This document shows, piece by piece, positions 17,388-26,315 of a stretch of DNA of 50,832 nt (position 1 is its first letter; each line of letters starts with the position of its first letter). Source of the DNA: Acinetobacter ihumii (GTDB taxonomy: Bacteria > Pseudomonadota > Gammaproteobacteria > Pseudomonadales > Moraxellaceae). The DNA lies in assembly GCF_900625095.1 (NCBI RefSeq), contig NZ_LR130762.1, positions 1 to 50,832 on the forward strand, written 5' to 3'. The notes under the pieces are model-generated. The model made no database searches. It saw only the letters and a list, made by a program, of their open reading frames with translations, and was not told where the DNA came from. The translations under genes and the position numbers were made by a program.

Positions 17388-18568
17388 GCGGACTCCTTAG
17401 AGACTTTTCTATTGGTCTCTTGACTCTTTTGTTCAGGCACATAGTTGTTGGCAATAATTTCACCAAAAGGACCTGTCAGATTCGGTTGAGTCAGTTTTTC
17501 ACGGGTTTTGAGTGGCAGTAAAGGGAACACCAGTTCAGCAAAACGAATGGACTCTTCCAGATGCGGATAACCAGAAAAAATAAAGGTATCGATACCTAAA
17601 TCGGCATATTCCTGAATTCGTGCTGCTACGGTTTCTGGATCACCAACCAACGCAGTCCCAGCACCACCACGCACAAGGCCAATACCTGCCCATAAGTTTG
17701 GTGAAACTTCAAGTTGATCACGTTTGCCGCCGTGTAAAGCGGCCATACGTTGTTGACCCACAGAATCCATTTGCGCAAATTTTTTCTGTGCTGCGGCTAT
17801 GGTGTCATCATCCAGATATTGAATCAGCTCATTGGCTGCTGCCCATGCCTGTTCATTGGTTTCACGAACAATCACATGTAAACGAATACCATAGGTCAAG
17901 GTACGACCTTTGGCTGCGGCACGAGCGCGCATCGCGTCAACTTTCTCTTTCACTGCCGCAGGAGGTTCGCCCCAAGTCAAGTAAGTATCTACCTGTTCTG
18001 CTGCAAGTTCTGAGGCAGCATCGGATGAACCACCAAACCAAAGTGGAGGATAAGGCTGCTGAATGGGTGGATATAACAATTTTGCGTCATCGACACTTAA
18101 GCGATCACCATGAAAGGTAAAGGCTTCACCTGTATGGGAACGAGTCAGAATTTCACGCCAGATTTTGACGTACTCACTGGCGGTTTGATAGCGTGTTGAA
18201 TGATCTTCATATAAGCCATCGCCTTTGAGTTCCTGTTCATCACCGCCTGTCACCAGATTGAGTAACACACGACCACCTGATAAACGGTCAAAGGTGGCCG
18301 CCATACGTGCTGCCAATGCTGGTGTAGTAATGCCCGGACGTAAAGCCACTAAAAATTTAAGCTGTGTTGTAGCATCAATCAGGCTGGCCGCCGTAATCCA
18401 CGGGTCTTCGCAAGAGCGTCCAGTTGGAATAAGTACGCCTGTGTAGCCCAGATTATCGGCAGCCACTGCAATCTGTTTCATATACGCATGATCCACCTGA
18501 CGCGCACCTTTGCTTGTACCTAAGTAGCGACTGTCACCATGAGTGGGAATAAACCAGAAAATATTCAT
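17384..18568 (-). CDS. ssuD: SsuD, FMNH2-dependent alkanesulfonate monooxygenase
   Basis: The protein has 394 residues of the luciferase-like family. It cleaves alkanesulfonates to aldehyde and sulfite. Family sequence is clear: [75 protein letters not shown] and [20 protein letters not shown]. The C-terminus is ~13 residues longer than the E. coli enzyme and charged. No flavin reductase gene (ssuE) is present in this operon, so reduced FMN must come from elsewhere. Confidence 0.96.
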   Translation of the reverse strand: MNIFWFIPTHGDSRYLGTSKGARQVDHAYMKQIAVAADNLGYTGVLIPTGRSCEDPWITAASLIDATTQLKFLVALRPGITTPALAARMAATFDRLSGGRVLLNLVTGGDEQELKGDGLYEDHSTRYQTASEYVKIWREILTRSHTGEAFTFHGDRLSVDDAKLLYPPIQQPYPPLWFGGSSDAASELAAEQVDTYLTWGEPPAAVKEKVDAMRARAAAKGRTLTYGIRLHVIVRETNEQAWAAANELIQYLDDDTIAAAQKKFAQMDSVGQQRMAALHGGKRDQLEVSPNLWAGIGLVRGGAGTALVGDPETVAARIQEYADLGIDTFIFSGYPHLEESIRFAELVFPLLPLKTREKLTQPNLTGPFGEIIANNYVPEQKSQETNRKVSKESA

Positions 18569-18631
18569 ATCTAAATTTCCTTGAAATACGTTTTAATCGT
18601 GCGTTTTAATCAAATTGCGTTTGGGGAAGGT

Positions 18632-19630
18632 TTACGAAGCTTTGGGTGCCCAAATGCTTTGACTGACCTGAATATCTTTAGGGATCAATTTGACCTGTTG
18701 AAATAAATCAGCAATCTGTTGCTGTGCTTGGGTGACTTCTGGTGTCAATGGCTGTACTGGAGAAGGTTTAAGGCGTTTATCCAGTACTGCTTTGGCGACT
18801 TGTGTATCCAGCCCCGTACTTTGCGCATAAATATTCAGACCTTCATCCTGATGTTTCACAAACCATTGATCGGCTTTGTTTAAACCATTCAGCACTTTTT
18901 GTGTGGCATCCGGGTGTTGCTGGATAAATTTTGGATTACCAATGTAGAAAGCGTAAGTGGTAGGAAACGCAGTTCCATCAATGAGAGACTTGGCATGACC
19001 TTTGAGTTCAGTGGTACTTAAGTACGGTTCCCAGATGGACCATGCGTCGATCGCGCCTTTATCAAATGCAGCACGAGCATCCGCAGGTGGTAACCAGATG
19101 GGTTGAATGTCCTGCCAGCTTAAACCTGCTTTTTGCAGCACTTTGGCTAACAGTTCATGCGCACTGGAACCCTTTTGTACCGCAATGCGTTTACCTTTAA
19201 GATCCTGAATCGTTTTGATTGAACTATTGCTTGGAATTAAAATAGATTGTGAGTTTGCTGGAACCACCTCATAACCGACATAACTTAAATCCTTATCGGC
19301 AGCTTGCGCAAAAATAGGCGGCGTATTTCCAACTGCTCCAAAATCAACGGCACCCACCGCTAATGCTTCCAACATTTGTGGACCAGCAGGAAATTCACGC
19401 CATTCAATCTTGGCATTTGGAAATTCCTGTTCAAATATTTTTTGCTGTTTGGCAATCAAGAAATTCAGTGAAGATTTTTGAAAGCCAATCGACAAGGTTT
19501 TGACTGGTGCTGTATGTTCTGCTGTTGAATCTTGTTGTGCCTGTGTGTGAGACTCGGTTTTCTGACAGCCACTGAGACTTAATCCCAGACTTATGGTTCC
19601 GATGACACCCAATTGTTTTAAACTCACCAT
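18632..19630 (-). CDS. sulfonate-binding lipoprotein (SsuA-like), copy nearest ssuD
   Basis: The protein has 332 residues. The signal peptide ends in LSLSGCQKTES, a lipobox, so this is a lipid-anchored binding protein rather than the free periplasmic form of E. coli. The SsuA/TauA fold is recognisable: LSIGFQKSSLNFL, REFPAGPQMLEALAVGAVDF, GNTPPIFAQAADKDLSYVGY, DLKGKRIAVQKGSSAHELL and LPPADARAAFDKGAIDAWSIW. A low-complexity Gln/Thr stretch follows the lipid cysteine. It is paralogous to the gene directly upstream and sits 63 bp before ssuD. Confidence 0.92.
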   Translation of the reverse strand: MVSLKQLGVIGTISLGLSLSGCQKTESHTQAQQDSTAEHTAPVKTLSIGFQKSSLNFLIAKQQKIFEQEFPNAKIEWREFPAGPQMLEALAVGAVDFGAVGNTPPIFAQAADKDLSYVGYEVVPANSQSILIPSNSSIKTIQDLKGKRIAVQKGSSAHELLAKVLQKAGLSWQDIQPIWLPPADARAAFDKGAIDAWSIWEPYLSTTELKGHAKSLIDGTAFPTTYAFYIGNPKFIQQHPDATQKVLNGLNKADQWFVKHQDEGLNIYAQSTGLDTQVAKAVLDKRLKPSPVQPLTPEVTQAQQQIADLFQQVKLIPKDIQVSQSIWAPKAS

Positions 19631-19654
19631 GTGTGATTATCCTGTAGATTTTCT

Positions 19655-20629
19655 TTATTTAATTTCGCCAGTTAAAATGGCATCCTGAATTTTTAAGGGC
19701 TGTGGAATCAATTTTTGCTGATAGAACGCATCTGCGACTTGTTGTTGCTCACTGATAACCTGCGCTGACAATGGCGTGACTCCAAAGCCCATTCTTGAAA
19801 TTGATGTTTTTAAAATGTTGAAATCCAAAGCAGTGGGTTTTTCCAGAAGTTTGGCAGCATCATCCTGATGGGTTTTGACCCATTCGGTACTTTGATTCAA
19901 TTCTTTCACTAAAGTTTTCAGCACTTCAGGATGATTTTGAGCAAATTTACGATCGGCCAGATAAAACTGATGATTACTGACTAGATTTTGTCCTGTGGCT
20001 AATACGCGTGCACCAATTTGTTGTTCTGCTGCGGCAAAGAACGGGTCCCAAATTACCCAAGCATCGACTGCACCTTTTTCAAAAGCAGCGCGCGCATCGG
20101 CAGGGGGGAGATACACCACCTGAATATCATTTAAGCTCAAGTTGTTCTTTTCTAATACTTTTAACAACAGATAATGCACATTTGAACCTTTATTCAGGGC
20201 AATGCGTTTACCTTTTAAATCTTGAACTGACTGAATAGCAGAATTTTTTTGCACAATTAATGCTTCTGCAAGAGGTGCGGCTGGCTGATTGGCAACATAC
20301 ACCAAATTAGAGTTGGCGGCTTGGGCAAAAATAGGAGGAGCTTCACCTGATTCACCAAAGACTACGCTGCCGACATTTAAACCTTCCAACAGTTGTGGAC
20401 CCGCTGGAAATTCTACCCATTTAATATGAATACCTTGCGCTTTCAGTGCCTTGTCTAATACCCCACGTTCCTTGACGATCGGCAGTAAACCGTATTTTTG
20501 GAAGCCAATATTTAAGGTGGTTAAATCTTGGGCTTCTTTTTTGGCACAGCCACTGAGCATCATGATTCCAGCAATACTTGCTGTCATTACTGAACATTTG
20601 AACCATGTAGAAGAAGTGATGCTTGCCAT
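19655..20629 (-). CDS. sulfonate-binding lipoprotein (SsuA-like), promoter-proximal copy
   Basis: The protein has 324 residues from ATG 20629. The signal peptide MASITSSTWFKCSVMTASIA... ends at the lipobox LSGC. The body parallels the other copy segment by segment: LNIGFQKYGLLPI, VEFPAGPQLLEGLNVGSVVF, GEAPPIFAQAANSNLVYVAN, DLKGKRIALNKGSNVHYLL and LPPADARAAFEKGAVDAWVIW. Binding-loop residues differ (KYGLLPI versus KSSLNFL), so the two may take different sulfonates. It is 24 bp before its paralogue and first in the operon. Confidence 0.92.
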   Translation of the reverse strand: MASITSSTWFKCSVMTASIAGIMMLSGCAKKEAQDLTTLNIGFQKYGLLPIVKERGVLDKALKAQGIHIKWVEFPAGPQLLEGLNVGSVVFGESGEAPPIFAQAANSNLVYVANQPAAPLAEALIVQKNSAIQSVQDLKGKRIALNKGSNVHYLLLKVLEKNNLSLNDIQVVYLPPADARAAFEKGAVDAWVIWDPFFAAAEQQIGARVLATGQNLVSNHQFYLADRKFAQNHPEVLKTLVKELNQSTEWVKTHQDDAAKLLEKPTALDFNILKTSISRMGFGVTPLSAQVISEQQQVADAFYQQKLIPQPLKIQDAILTGEIK

Positions 20630-20989
20630 GATGTGCCTGAGCCTAACTAAAAGTGGATATTGAGGGCACACCATAAAGTGATTTCTATTGCATAAAAAAT
20701 AAGTTTTTTAATATTAGTTATGAAAATAATAGATAAATAAAAAAAAGCTAAAGATAGCTAAAAAAAAGATTTTAAAACAACCAATAATGTTTCACTTTAA
20801 TCGCCTATCAACTTGATTTTTAATGTTTTACTTTAAAGATATAAACTTATGAAGCGTTTGAATATTAATTTTTAAATTGGAAAAGCATTTTTCTTGCAAA
20901 GTTTAGTTGGAATAAAGATATAGTCATTCATGCTAAGCCAGTCGAGATCACTCCAATGTACTGGCTTGCATTGCTTTCAATCACACGCG
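20630..20989. other. AT-rich intergenic region between argA and the ssu operon
   Basis: About 360 bp with no gene I can support. The side near 20650-20800 must carry the ssu promoter and holds A/T tracts plus a small direct repeat (AGCTAAAGATAGCTAAA, ~20745-20765). The side near argA holds a hairpin (AAGCCAGT 20935-20942 with ACTGGCTT 20960-20967, 17-base loop) that may end the argA transcript. No clear sigma-70 consensus stands out. Confidence 0.5.
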
Positions 20990-22345
20990 TTACATCAATA
21001 ATTTTTTAAAGACCAATGAATTACGCTGAAAGTTATATAACGCTTGTCGAGCATTGGGCAGATCATCGACGCTGGCTGTTTGAAATCCCTGCTCCAGAAA
21101 CCAGTGCGCAGTCCGCGTGGTGAGTACAAATAACTGTAAAATGCCTTGTTGACGTGCTTTATCCTCCAGAAAATGTAAAATCTGGCTACCACGATTGGAT
21201 TTACGGTAAGCTGGATCAACTGCGACACAGGCAATTTCTGCTGAACCCACCTCATTTTTTCCAGTTGGGATTGGATACAACGCAGCGCAGGCCAGAATCA
21301 TACCATCACGTTCAATGACTGCGAATTGTTCAATTTCACTTTCCAGTCGTTCCCGCGAGCGATAGACCAGAATGCCATCTTCCTCAAGGGGACGTAATAA
21401 ATGAATAAGTCCGCCCACATCCTGAATGGTGGCCATTCGCACTTCTTCATAGTGCGCATCGGTAATCATGGTACCAATACCATCGCGGGTAAATAATTCT
21501 TCAATCAATGCACCATCATAGGCATACGAAATTAAATGAACCCGATGTACGCCTGAAAGAGAGGCTTTTTGTGCGCCTTGTAAATGCAGTGCCATTTCAT
21601 GGTCATGTTGCTGAAACTGTTCAATATAAGTATCTAGCTGATTCGGTCTGAGTTCACGAACAATGTGATGCTCACCATCAAGCAAGCCTTGTTTTTCGCC
21701 AAGAAAAATCAGTTTGTCCGCTTTGAATGCAATGGCAGTTTTGGTTGCGACTTCTTCTGCCAATAGATTAAATACTTCTCCAGTGGTGGAGTAACCAGTT
21801 GGACCCAGTAGCACAATATTATGATTATCCAGATGTCGTTGCATGGCGGCGATATCTAAACTCCGTACCTCGCCAGTTAATTGAAAATCGACGCCGTCTC
21901 TAATGCCATAAGGTTTGGCGGTCACAAAATTTCCTGAAACAACATCAATCCGTGCACCAAACATCGGGGAGTTTGCTAAACCCATCGACAACAAAGCTTC
22001 TATTTGCAGACGGATTGAACCGACCGCATTCATGACACAGCCCAGTGATTCACGAGTGGTCACACGACGATGTAAATGAATAGGCGTTTTCAGGTTTTTT
22101 TCTTCTAAATTCTGATTGATTTGTGGACGCGCACCATGCACTAAAATCAGTCGAATGCCCAGCGAATGTAATAAGGCAATATCATGAATGATATGTTGAA
22201 AATTTGGGTGTTGGACGGCTTCACCGCCAAACATCAAAACAAACGTTTTGTTGCGATGCGCATTAATATAGGGGGCTGAGTCGCGGAACCAATGCACATA
22301 ATCCTGTGCTGTACTGGGGCTAAACTCAGTCTTGTTGGGTTGCAT
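20990..22345 (-). CDS. argA: N-acetylglutamate synthase ArgA
   Basis: The protein has 451 residues. It makes N-acetylglutamate, the first step of arginine synthesis. The N-terminal amino-acid-kinase-like domain starts YVHWFRDSAPYINAHR and holds FVLMFGGEAVQHPNF and LVHGARPQIN. HLISYAYDGALIEELFTRDG links to a C-terminal GNAT acetyltransferase domain with IACVAVDPAYRKSNRGSQIL and LTTRTAHWFLEQGF. ATG 22345 has GAG at good spacing and gives the usual length; ATG 22369 (MSSFFESI) is an alternative. The catalytic organisation is that of the classic E. coli enzyme. Confidence 0.93.
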   Translation of the reverse strand: MQPNKTEFSPSTAQDYVHWFRDSAPYINAHRNKTFVLMFGGEAVQHPNFQHIIHDIALLHSLGIRLILVHGARPQINQNLEEKNLKTPIHLHRRVTTRESLGCVMNAVGSIRLQIEALLSMGLANSPMFGARIDVVSGNFVTAKPYGIRDGVDFQLTGEVRSLDIAAMQRHLDNHNIVLLGPTGYSTTGEVFNLLAEEVATKTAIAFKADKLIFLGEKQGLLDGEHHIVRELRPNQLDTYIEQFQQHDHEMALHLQGAQKASLSGVHRVHLISYAYDGALIEELFTRDGIGTMITDAHYEEVRMATIQDVGGLIHLLRPLEEDGILVYRSRERLESEIEQFAVIERDGMILACAALYPIPTGKNEVGSAEIACVAVDPAYRKSNRGSQILHFLEDKARQQGILQLFVLTTRTAHWFLEQGFQTASVDDLPNARQALYNFQRNSLVFKKLLM

Positions 22346-22416
22346 AATCGACTCAAAAAAAGAAGACATGGTCTGATTGTAAACAAAATTGACCAAAGAG
22401 GAATGCCTGATGCAAA

Positions 22417-22450
22417 AAAACACCCTCATCTATATGGGAGAGGGTGTTTT
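22417..22450 (-). terminator. terminator of the first RcnB-like gene
   Basis: An 11-bp perfect stem (AAAACACCCTC 22417-22427, GAGGGTGTTTT 22440-22450) has, on the minus strand, a T-run after the stem. It lies 20 bases after the RcnB-like stop and upstream of argA, so it insulates argA from that gene. Confidence 0.9.
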
Positions 22451-22469
22451 GTAAGGGCTTTGGACAGAG

Positions 22470-22811
22470 TTAAATCATTTTTAGAATTTTATGATCATGT
22501 TGCGAGAGCAACAGATAACGTCCATTCACCTGATACCATTGCTGTCCACGTTGAGGTTGTGCCAGATGTTTGTGCGCACGGTAATCGACTTGATAACGCG
22601 CCAATTGGTACTGACGTGGCATGGTTTGACCAATTCGCCAGTCACGGCTCGGATCTAGCTTTTTATCTTTACTGTGCGAAGGCTGATGTATTTGAGCCTG
22701 ATGATGGACATAATGCTTCGAATGCGGATCTTGTGGCGCTGCCATGGCACTGGTTGCCAATAAACCACTGAGACTCAAAACGAGGGTGCCGATCCATTGA
22801 TTCATTTTCAT
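22470..22811 (-). CDS. small secreted RcnB-family protein
   Basis: The protein has 113 residues from ATG 22811 (GAGG six bases upstream). The signal peptide MKMNQWIGTLVLSLSG... is cut near AMAAP. The mature part is rich in His, Gln and Lys. It carries the RcnB-type core W-R-I-G-x-x-MP-R-Q-Y, then YQVDYRAHKHLAQPQRGQQW and YLLL. RcnB in E. coli is a periplasmic protein linked to nickel/cobalt balance; that role is not shown for this protein. A related gene lies directly upstream on the same strand, each with its own terminator. Confidence 0.8.
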   Translation of the reverse strand: MKMNQWIGTLVLSLSGLLATSAMAAPQDPHSKHYVHHQAQIHQPSHSKDKKLDPSRDWRIGQTMPRQYQLARYQVDYRAHKHLAQPQRGQQWYQVNGRYLLLSQHDHKILKMI

Positions 22812-22943
22812 CTTATACCTCAATTACTTTTTTAGCTCATGTCTGATGGTTTTAATGTAAGAGCAAATTTGAGAGAAAGCGTGAAGCACATATAGCAAAT
22901 TGTGAAATATCGGTGCACATTAAGGAGGACATGTGAAGGCAAA

Positions 22944-22971
22944 CAAAAAAAACCCAGATGTGTCATCTGGG
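22944..22971 (-). terminator. terminator of the second RcnB-like gene
   Basis: An 8-bp stem CCCAGATG / CATCTGGG has a 3-base loop. On the minus strand it is followed by eight T. It lies 35 bases after the stop of the gene at 23007-23390. Confidence 0.9.
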
Positions 22972-23006
22972 CGATAAAAGTAAGCAGTCATCAAAACGCA
23001 AAGGTA

Positions 23007-23390
23007 TTAAAAAGCCATAATCCGAATAATGTCATTGGTATCTGAGTTCACTAAAATATAGTCATTATTGATTTTATACCATTGCTGATTACGGTCTGGT
23101 TTTGGCAGGTGGTGATCTCGATATTCAACTTTATAACCATTACCGCGATAATGTTGCGGCATGACATAACCAGTTTGCCAGCGATGCTGCTTTAAGCGTT
23201 GTACACCACGTTCTTCACGAATACGTCGTTCTGAACGGCTGCGATCATCCTCACTGTCACGATCATAACTGCGTTCTTTACGTCCTTGAGAATAGTCGTC
23301 ATTATTGCGATCAAAATACGGTCCTGCAAAACTGACCGTACTCATCAGCACAGTCAAAGATAATGTCAGAACGGTCAACATCTTTTTCAT
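23007..23390 (-). CDS. small secreted RcnB-family protein, charged N-terminal region
   Basis: The protein has 127 residues. The signal peptide MKKMLTVLTLSLTVLMSTVS ends near SFAGP. Residues ~28-70 are highly charged (Asp/Arg/Glu/Ser, e.g. DYSQGRKERSYDRDSEDDR) and likely disordered. Residues ~70-127 are an RcnB core (WQTGYVMPQHYRGNGYKVEY, NQQWYKINNDYILVN). It shares the core but not the linker with the neighbour at 22470-22811, so the pair probably arose by tandem duplication. GAGG precedes the ATG. Confidence 0.8.
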   Translation of the reverse strand: MKKMLTVLTLSLTVLMSTVSFAGPYFDRNNDDYSQGRKERSYDRDSEDDRSRSERRIREERGVQRLKQHRWQTGYVMPQHYRGNGYKVEYRDHHLPKPDRNQQWYKINNDYILVNSDTNDIIRIMAF

Positions 23391-23741
23391 GATGCATCCT
23401 CATGGAGCTATTGTTTCTCTTATGGATATTAATGTACAAAAAAAATGCAGAGAAACTGTGAAGATTACGCAATAATTCAATTAAAAATATGAAGATAACA
23501 ACATTCTTCAAGCTGGATGATTGTGCCTTGTTTGCAATTGTATTGTCTATAGGGCAATGTCGCGTATTCTAGCCCAATTGCAAGCCAGCTTTTAAAATAA
23601 TTAGTTGAATAATCATTCAAAAATCATTGTTTTTATAATAAGTTACTTTTGAAAATCATGCTATAAAAATAAAACTGATCCAGTATCAAACCAAAGCAAT
23701 AACATGTGATGAGTTTTTTTAAATTGATCTCTGGGTTTTCG
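23391..23741. other. intergenic region upstream of the RcnB-like gene
   Basis: About 350 AT-rich bases. It should contain the promoter of the gene at 23007-23390. An imperfect GGGC...GCCC pairing lies at ~23550-23575. I see no gene, RNA or operator that can be supported. Confidence 0.45.
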
Positions 23742-23777
23742 AAGACTTTTCACTCCTGCCGAGGAGTGAAAAGTCTT
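23742..23777. terminator. strong 15-bp hairpin at the end of the 63-aa gene
   Basis: AAGACTTTTCACTCC (23742-23756) pairs perfectly with GGAGTGAAAAGTCTT (23763-23777) around a 6-base loop. The right arm overlaps the stop codon of the gene at 23777-23968. No T-run follows on either strand, so it could be an mRNA-stabilising 3' structure as well as a terminator. Confidence 0.6.
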
Positions 23778-23968
23778 TATTGCCACTGTTCGGCATGCTG
23801 CTGTAAAGAGTTCAGCAGGCTGATAATCTGCTGCGCCTGTTGGGCATCCTCCAGAGCCATCACAAAATGCTCTGAAAGTTGTAATTCATAAATAGATTGA
23901 ATCAATTGTCTTTTGTGGTTGAGATCACGCACAACATTCTCCCGAACAGAACAACTTTTGTTGAGCAT
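23777..23968 (-). CDS. hypothetical 63-residue protein
   Basis: The protein is MLNKSCSVRENVVRDLNHKR... followed by a helical, Gln/Leu-rich C-terminus (LEDAQQAQQIISLLNSLQQH). It has no signal peptide and no recognised domain. The heptad-like leucine spacing in the second half suggests a helix or coiled coil. A GAAG ribosome site precedes the ATG, and a very strong hairpin starts at the stop codon, which supports a real gene. It stands alone between the yciK terminator and the RcnB-like pair. Confidence 0.55.
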   Translation of the reverse strand: MLNKSCSVRENVVRDLNHKRQLIQSIYELQLSEHFVMALEDAQQAQQIISLLNSLQQHAEQWQ

Positions 23969-24062
23969 AAGTGTATAAATCTTCTTTTAATTTGTAAAAA
24001 CGAATAAAATTTTAATAGTAATTCAAAAATACGATTAATAAGTTGTGTTTTAAACACTCAAT

Positions 24063-24086
24063 AAAAAAGCATCCCGAAGGATGCTT
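24063..24086 (-). terminator. terminator of ubiG-mupP-yciK
   Basis: An 8-bp stem AAGCATCC / GGATGCTT has a 4-base loop. On the minus strand it is followed by TTTTTAT. It lies 19 bases after the yciK stop. Confidence 0.9.
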
Positions 24087-24104
24087 ATGTCAAGCGATTG
24101 AGTC

Positions 24105-24851
24105 TTAGTCTTGTGCATCAATGCTCTGACCATTTAAATGCAGACTGTCTTCGCCCATCAAATACAAATAAGCGGGCATAATCGACTCAGAAGTTGCCAA
24201 GCTTAATGGGTCTTCATCAGGGTATGCCTTGGCACGCATCGCGGTACGCGTTGCACCAGGATTGATGCAGTTAAATCGGATATTCGGGTAGGTTTGTTCC
24301 TTAGCAAAGATTTTACTGACAGCTTCAATGGCGACTTTAGAAACCGAATAAGCTCCCCAAAGCGCACGTGCTTCACGACCTACGCCTGAGCTGGTAAATA
24401 CCACCGAAGCCTGATCAGACTTTTGCAACAGGGGCAACAAAGCCTGAGTCAGCATAAAAGGGGCGCGTACATTGACAGCCATGACATCATCCCAAATTTC
24501 CGATGAATAATCTGCCAATGGAACACGTTCTCCTAAAATACCTGCATTATGCAAAATACCATCCAGACGACCAAACTGGGATTCGAGCGTATTGACCAAA
24601 AGCTCATAGTCACGTACCGAGGCACTCGAAAGTTGTAAGGGTAAAATGGCAGGTTGTGGCGCACCTAAACTTTCGATTTCGTCGTAGATCACTTCAAGTT
24701 TATTCAGGGTTCGACCATGTAATACGACAGTTGCGCCATGCAGGGCATAGCTCATGGCAGCAGCACGACCAATGCCATCGCCTGCGCCTGTAATCAGAAT
24801 AATACGGTCTTTTAATAAATCTGAACGAGGCTGATATTCTGAGTATTTCAT
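24105..24851 (-). CDS. yciK: YciK-like short-chain dehydrogenase/reductase
   Basis: The protein has 248 residues from ATG 24851 (AGGGAGG eight bases upstream). It is a classical SDR: cofactor motif TGAGDGIG, NAG in LHNAGILGE, active-site Ser in VVFTSSGVG, and YxxxK in GAYSVSKVAIEAV. The physiological substrate of YciK proteins is unknown to me. It follows mupP by 43 bp in an arrangement (ubiG-mupP-yciK) also known from Pseudomonas. Confidence 0.88.
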   Translation of the reverse strand: MKYSEYQPRSDLLKDRIILITGAGDGIGRAAAMSYALHGATVVLHGRTLNKLEVIYDEIESLGAPQPAILPLQLSSASVRDYELLVNTLESQFGRLDGILHNAGILGERVPLADYSSEIWDDVMAVNVRAPFMLTQALLPLLQKSDQASVVFTSSGVGREARALWGAYSVSKVAIEAVSKIFAKEQTYPNIRFNCINPGATRTAMRAKAYPDEDPLSLATSESIMPAYLYLMGEDSLHLNGQSIDAQD

Positions 24852-24894
24852 GGTGAACCTCCCTAAAATGTGAATCAAATTATAATGATATTCA

Positions 24895-25602
24895 TCACAT
24901 GCTAACGTGTTTTTGTGCGTTTAACTGTAGTAATTGGCGTAAAATGCAGTGTAATTCAGTAACATCCTGCACGATTGTATCGGCTTGCCAAGCCTTCAGA
25001 TTATGCTGAGATTCTAAAGGCAAATACCCATAGGCGGCTAAAATGGTATACATCTTGGCGGCACGACCTGCATCGATATCACGTGGATGATCTCCGACAT
25101 AAATAATCTGTTCGCTGGGCAAATTCAACTGTTGAGCGGCGAGATACATCGGTTCAGGATCTGGCTTAGTTTGTGTCACATCTTCAGGACAGACCAATAC
25201 ACTGCAACGTTCAGTTAAATTGAGTTCAGCCAGTAACAGCTCACTTAATTGGCGTGGTTTATTGGTGACAATACCCCACGGAATTTGCGCCGTTTCCAGT
25301 TCTTCAAGCAATGGATACATGCCTGAAAATAAGTCAGTATCGACGACAATCTGCTCGGCATAAAGATCCAGAAAACGCTGGCGATGCTGTAAAAACACAG
25401 AATCATCAACTGCCAGTTCAGGATAGACCAGTTTCACCATGGCGCGTGCGCCCTCAGATACCTGAGTGCGAATCAGATCAGCCTCGACGACTTCACGTTG
25501 CTCTTCGCGGCACATGGCTTGAATAATGCGAATAAAATCTGCCGCAGTGTCGATTAAAGTACCGTCGAGATCAAATAGAACTGCTTTCATCGCTGCACTC
25601 AT
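24895..25602 (-). CDS. mupP: MupP-like N-acetylmuramic acid 6-phosphate phosphatase (HAD family)
   Basis: The protein has 235 residues. HAD motifs: DLDGTLIDT (nucleophile Asp), IVTNKPRQL (motif II), [11 protein letters not shown] (Lys) and [12 protein letters not shown] (acidic pair). By sequence alone it could be called a phosphoglycolate phosphatase. The position between ubiG and yciK is that of Pseudomonas mupP, whose product dephosphorylates MurNAc-6-phosphate in peptidoglycan recycling. Its ATG overlaps the ubiG stop (ATGA); an in-frame ATG four codons on is possible. AmpD, in the same recycling pathway, is also encoded in this window. Confidence 0.85.
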   Translation of the reverse strand: MSAAMKAVLFDLDGTLIDTAADFIRIIQAMCREEQREVVEADLIRTQVSEGARAMVKLVYPELAVDDSVFLQHRQRFLDLYAEQIVVDTDLFSGMYPLLEELETAQIPWGIVTNKPRQLSELLLAELNLTERCSVLVCPEDVTQTKPDPEPMYLAAQQLNLPSEQIIYVGDHPRDIDAGRAAKMYTILAAYGYLPLESQHNLKAWQADTIVQDVTELHCILRQLLQLNAQKHVSM

Positions 25603-26315
25603 ACTGTAGCAGCCTTCACAGTATGTACCATATAGTTGACATCTACGTTGGGTGCCAGCCAGTAGTGTTTAGTCAGTGGATTATAATGCAAGCCTGTCAT
25701 TTCTTTTAAGGTCAGCCCTGCTTCACGAATATCCTGTGCCATTTCAGAGGGACGAATAAACTTGTGATAATCATGGGTGCCTTTTGGCAACAGACGTAAA
25801 ACATATTCTGCTCCAATAATGGCAAACAAATACGATTTAGGGTTACGGTTAATGGTCGAGAAAAATACGTGTCCGCCCGGCTTCACCAGCGTTTGACAGG
25901 CCTTCACAATTGAAGCTGGATCAGGCACATGTTCCATCATTTCCATACAGGTCACCACATCGTATTGTCCTGCTTGCTCTTGAGCCAATTGTTCGACCGG
26001 AATCTGACGATATTCAATATTGCTGACCTGTTCTTGCTCGGCATGCAAACGTGCGACATTCAGCGGCGCTTCGCCCATATCAATACCGAGTACATTTGCG
26101 CCGCGTCGCGCCATACTTTCAGCCAAGATACCACCGCCACAACCGACATCCAGCACTTTCTTGCCTGCAATGCCACCAGCATGTTCATCAATCCAGTTCA
26201 AACGTAATGGATTAATCTGGTGTAAAGGACGAAATTCGGAATGCTGATCCCACCATTTGGCTGCGAGTGCTTCAAATTTTGCAATTTCTTGTGGATCAAC
26301 ATTCAGTTGCGACAT
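25599..26315 (-). CDS. ubiG: UbiG, ubiquinone biosynthesis O-methyltransferase
   Basis: The protein has 238 residues. It begins with the family sequence [18 protein letters not shown], then [13 protein letters not shown], the SAM-binding glycine motif [16 protein letters not shown], and [14 protein letters not shown]. It performs both O-methylations of coenzyme Q synthesis. It is the first gene of ubiG-mupP-yciK and is divergent from dsbA across a 199-bp region. Confidence 0.96.
   Translation of the reverse strand: MSQLNVDPQEIAKFEALAAKWWDQHSEFRPLHQINPLRLNWIDEHAGGIAGKKVLDVGCGGGILAESMARRGANVLGIDMGEAPLNVARLHAEQEQVSNIEYRQIPVEQLAQEQAGQYDVVTCMEMMEHVPDPASIVKACQTLVKPGGHVFFSTINRNPKSYLFAIIGAEYVLRLLPKGTHDYHKFIRPSEMAQDIREAGLTLKEMTGLHYNPLTKHYWLAPNVDVNYMVHTVKAATV

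Noticed and set aside
22922..22975. Perfect AAGGAGG followed by ATGTGA and a 14-codon GTG ORF
   Set aside because: The ATG is followed at once by a stop, and the GTG frame runs into the terminator of the RcnB-like gene. Probably chance.
24895..25602. Labelling the HAD protein as phosphoglycolate phosphatase (gph)
   Set aside because: Motifs are compatible, but the ubiG-yciK context favours MupP.
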